64,000 bases of DNA, taken from the NCBI RefSeq assembly GCF_031877795.1, contig NC_133971.1, positions 11,262,325 to 11,326,324 on the forward strand, read 5' to 3'. The notes beneath the pieces are model-generated. The model worked only from the letters and a program-made list of their open reading frames with translations, did not search any database and was not told the origin of the DNA. Of the stretch, positions 62,141 to 64,000 are shown in pieces (positions within the stretch are counted from its first letter, which is position 1; each line of letters starts with the position of its first letter). The position numbers and the translations under genes are program-made. Origin of the DNA: Strix aluco (taxonomy: Eukaryota; Chordata; Aves; Strigiformes; Strigidae).

Positions 62141-62365
62141 TTAATCCTTCTTTGTTCGTTTGGCTTTTGCAATATTCTCTTGGCGTTTCTGTTTCTTCTT
62201 TTGCTCTCGCTCCCTGGCCTCAATCATTTTTGCAAGCTTCCATGAAAGTGCTGCACTAATTATGAACAACGGTGTAAGGGCCAAGATCACTGTAGTAAGA
62301 AAGCCGTATGGGTCCTTTGCAGCCCACTCCACGATGTATTCGGCCCAAGCCTTAATATCGAACAT
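62141..62365 (-). CDS. SMIM15: Small integral membrane protein 15
   Basis: This complete single-exon CDS of 74 codons plus stop has exactly the length of human SMIM15 and near-identical sequence. It starts [20 protein letters not shown] and ends [12 protein letters not shown]. An N-terminal amphipathic part is followed by one membrane helix (about residues 20-42, [14 protein letters not shown]...) and a highly charged Lys/Glu/Gln-rich helix (about 45-74), probably a coiled coil. Differences from human are conservative and concentrate in the membrane helix and near the end. The ATG lies in a run of A's (AAAAAATGTTC), a weak-to-moderate start context, and is chosen by homology. The molecular function is unknown; related single-pass proteins sit in the endomembrane system, so an ER location is inference. 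It lies tail to tail with NDUFAF2, as in human. Confidence 0.97.
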   Translation of the reverse strand: MFDIKAWAEYIVEWAAKDPYGFLTTVILALTPLFIISAALSWKLAKMIEAREREQKKKQKRQENIAKAKRTKKD

Positions 62366-62392
62366 TTTTTCTGTTTTTCTATTGGGAAAACC
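62366..62392 (-). other. SMIM15: SMIM15 5'UTR segment joined to the coding exon
   Basis: On the minus strand, GTGTATTCCATAG followed by GG puts a plausible splice acceptor at 62,394-62,393, leaving 27 nt of 5'UTR before the ATG. A second AG closer to the start (CCCAATAG) is also possible. The partner donor would be in the CpG island. Confidence 0.5.
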
Positions 62393-62879
62393 CTATGGAA
62401 TACACAAATAATTTCTGAGTATTCAGAAAAATAAAAGCACACATACACAGCAACTACCATTTCAATATGAGTCATCAACTTTCATTATTAAAGAGCAAGC
62501 TTATTTTTGCTAGAAGAGTAGCGTATGGTGTGTGAAAGTGTAATACAAAGTGTTGACCCTCCCTTCAAGTACAGCGTTTACAGAACAATTAGGCATGTCA
62601 TCCAACAGAGCTTCAGATACTGCCACTAAAAAATTGTTAGACGGAAAAAAAGTGAAGTCTGTGCTCCTTTGGACGAGAAGGAAAGAGAACCCAGCTGGTC
62701 TACCTTTCTGTAGGATTTACTAGGGAGCTGAGGGAGCCGGGGAAGCGCTTTAACTAGTGAACGAGCAATAGTCGGTGAAGTCGGAAACAGCGTAGAAACC
62801 GGGTCGGCAGGGCCGCCACCAAGCCGGGTGGGGGCGCCCAGGCGGGCTGGGGAGGCCCGGCGGAGCAGGAGCCAGGCCA

Positions 62880-63016
62880 GCCAGCCTGCCAGCCTCCCTC
62901 CTCTCCCCGCCCGCCTGCCTCCCTGCCTCCTCTCCCTCCCTGCCTGCCAGCCTCCCTCCTCTCCTCCCTGCCTCCTCTCCCCGCCTGCCTGCCTGCCTGC
63001 CTCCCTCCCTCCCTGC
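62880..63016. repeat. CCTGCC/CCTCC minisatellite in the CpG island
   Basis: This is a pyrimidine-rich tandem array made of CCTGCCT and CCTCC blocks, with a higher-order copy spaced 58 bp apart (GCCAGCCTCCCTCCTCTCC at 62,888 and 62,946). The minus strand is G-rich with consecutive GGGAGGGAGGG tracts, so it could fold into a G-quadruplex or triplex. It lies in the putative SMIM15 5' intron and explains the artificial Arg/Gly/Gln-rich open frames there. Confidence 0.85.
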
Positions 63017-63117
63017 CGCCGCGCAGCCATTGCGCTGTGCCCGTCATCCCGCCGCCGCGCGCCCCGTCCCGCCCCCTCCCACCGGCCGTGCTCCGGAGGC
63101 CGCCGCACCGCCCTCAC

Positions 63118-63195
63118 CTGCGGCGGGGGGGGGCCCAGCGCCGCCTCGGGCACCCTCCGGGGCTGTCGAGCGGCGGAAGGGTGGCGCCGAGGTCC
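63118..63195 (-). other. SMIM15: Candidate non-coding 5' exon of SMIM15
   Basis: On the minus strand, a pyrimidine tract plus TCTCCGCAG (AG at 63,197-63,196) opens this 78-nt segment. A near-perfect donor CAG|GTGAGG closes it at 63,118. It is C+G-rich, lies inside the CpG island and would splice about 725 bp down to the SMIM15 coding exon. If the acceptor is unused, the segment is simply the 3' end of a longer first exon. Confidence 0.45.
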
Positions 63196-64000
63196 CTGCG
63201 GAGAGAAGACAGAGGCCGTGAGGGAAAGGCGCGCGGCGCGGCCCGTCCCTGGCAGCGCTCGCCTCCGCTCGGCACAGGTAGCGCTGCTCGGGCGGGGCCG
63301 GAGGACGGCGGCGAGAAGGCATCGCCAGGGCTCGGGGCGGGGGTGGGGGGGCCGTGCCGTCCCGCCTCCCCTCACGTCCCTCCCGCCGCCCCCCGCCGCC
63401 ACCCCACGGTACCGCTGCGCTGGAGGGCGCCGGCCTGCCGAGCGGAAACAGGAAGGAGGCGCCCGCCCCGCCTATGCCGGCCGGGCGCGGAGGAAACAGA
63501 GCCCGTGTGTGTCCCGTGTCCGGCCCCCCCGCCCCGCCGCGCCGCGCCGCGCTGCGCTGGGACGGCCCCGCCGGGCGCCCAACCCGCCGCGGCCGCGGCC
63601 GCCCGCCGGGCGTCACTGCAGGGGCGGGGCAGCGCCTCCGGGCCACGCCTCCAGGGGCGGGACCCGCGGCGTGGCGCGGCGTTAGGGTGGGCCCCGCTCT
63701 TCTCGGCGAGGGGCCGCGGCCGGGACAGGAGCCGTTCCGGGGTCTCCGAATGAATTTTCCGCGTTGCAGAATAACCCTGTCGAGGCTGGTGGCAGAGCGC
63801 AGCTCGTGCCCGGGACATCCTGGCAGCCACCGGTGCCCCACGCAGGACGGTGCCCGTGCGGGGAGCGGTGCCCGGTGCCCCGCGCCCAGCGTGCCGCCCT
63901 GCTCCGCAGCGACTCCGGTTTCTCTCCCGTTCCGGTGCTGCTGCAGTGCGCGGTGCGGTCGGGAGGTCGGCCAATAGTGACTCCTGCCCGTGGCGAGGCG

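Larger units (their letters stand above)
62700..64000. promoter_or_regulatory. SMIM15: CpG island promoter of SMIM15
   Basis: From about 62.7 kb the sequence changes abruptly from A+T-rich to strongly G+C- and CpG-rich and stays so to the window end. It contains repeated GC boxes of the Sp1/KLF type (for example GGGGCGGGG near 63,620, 63,653 and 63,330) and a CCAAT motif at 63,970 on the plus strand. Such islands are typical TATA-less housekeeping promoters. The only gene that obviously starts here is SMIM15 on the minus strand. A divergent plus-strand transcript is possible, since plus-strand donors such as CACAG|GTAGCG at about 63,270 exist, but it is not shown. Confidence 0.8.

Noticed and set aside
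62626..63977. Long overlapping open frames of 200-285 codons on both strands in the G+C-rich end
   Set aside because: Stops are rare in CpG-island sequence. The frames overlap each other on opposite strands, are Pro/Arg/Gly/Ala-rich, follow the minisatellite and resemble no protein.
63200..64000. Possibility that the CpG island is the start of ZSWIM6, the next gene in human
   Set aside because: No ZSWIM6-like coding sequence is recognised. In human the gene starts far beyond SMIM15, and the island is explained by the SMIM15 promoter.
1..64000. CRISPR arrays, tRNA or rRNA genes, bacterial-type operons
   Set aside because: None seen. The sequence is a vertebrate nuclear intron landscape, and the repeats present are CR1, LTR and simple repeats.

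Overview
The window is a piece of bird chromosome. It is mostly A+T-rich intron sequence with one strong CpG island at the right edge. Avian CR1 retrotransposons with the typical 3' ends and at least one avian-type solo LTR are present. The two real genes, NDUFAF2 (+) followed by convergent SMIM15 (-), are in the order seen on human 5q12 (ERCC8-NDUFAF2-SMIM15-ZSWIM6). The LTR and CR1 types suggest a neoavian bird rather than chicken, but that is inference. There are no prokaryotic features.

Layout. Positions 1-59,486 are NDUFAF2 intron sequence interrupted by two small coding exons: exon 2 at 32,542-32,631 (90 nt) and exon 3 at 45,593-45,633 (41 nt). Exon 4, with the C-terminus and 3'UTR, starts at 59,487. 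Exon 1 (about 42 codons and the promoter) is not in the window and should lie upstream. The introns hold five CR1 copies: A 2,051-4,993 (-), B 20,890-21,065 (-), C 21,268-21,961 (+), D 38,022-41,560 (-) and E 42,600-43,334 (+). They also hold a solo LTR at 6,628-7,184 (-) with a target-site duplication, a second LTR-like element at 26,510-27,000 (-) beside a 10-bp-period repeat, and several small tandem repeats. CR1 D is the most complete: it keeps an ORF1 SGNH-esterase-like part, the endonuclease and the reverse transcriptase, all broken by stops or frameshifts.

SMIM15 has a single coding exon at 62,141-62,365 on the minus strand. Its 3'UTR runs left to a poly(A) signal at 60,610-60,615, so the two genes end tail to tail about 0.75 kb apart. 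Its promoter and non-coding 5' exon(s) lie in the CpG island from about 62.7 kb to the window end, which also contains a CCTGCC/CCTCC minisatellite.

Function. NDUFAF2 (mimitin) is a mitochondrial complex I assembly factor. SMIM15 is a 74-residue single-pass membrane protein of unknown role. They are neighbours by conserved synteny; nothing in the sequence shows a shared pathway. I found no convincing undescribed system. The best leads are the CR1 inverted pair sharing one in-frame stop, the LTR with a duplicated block, and two exon-like islands inside introns.
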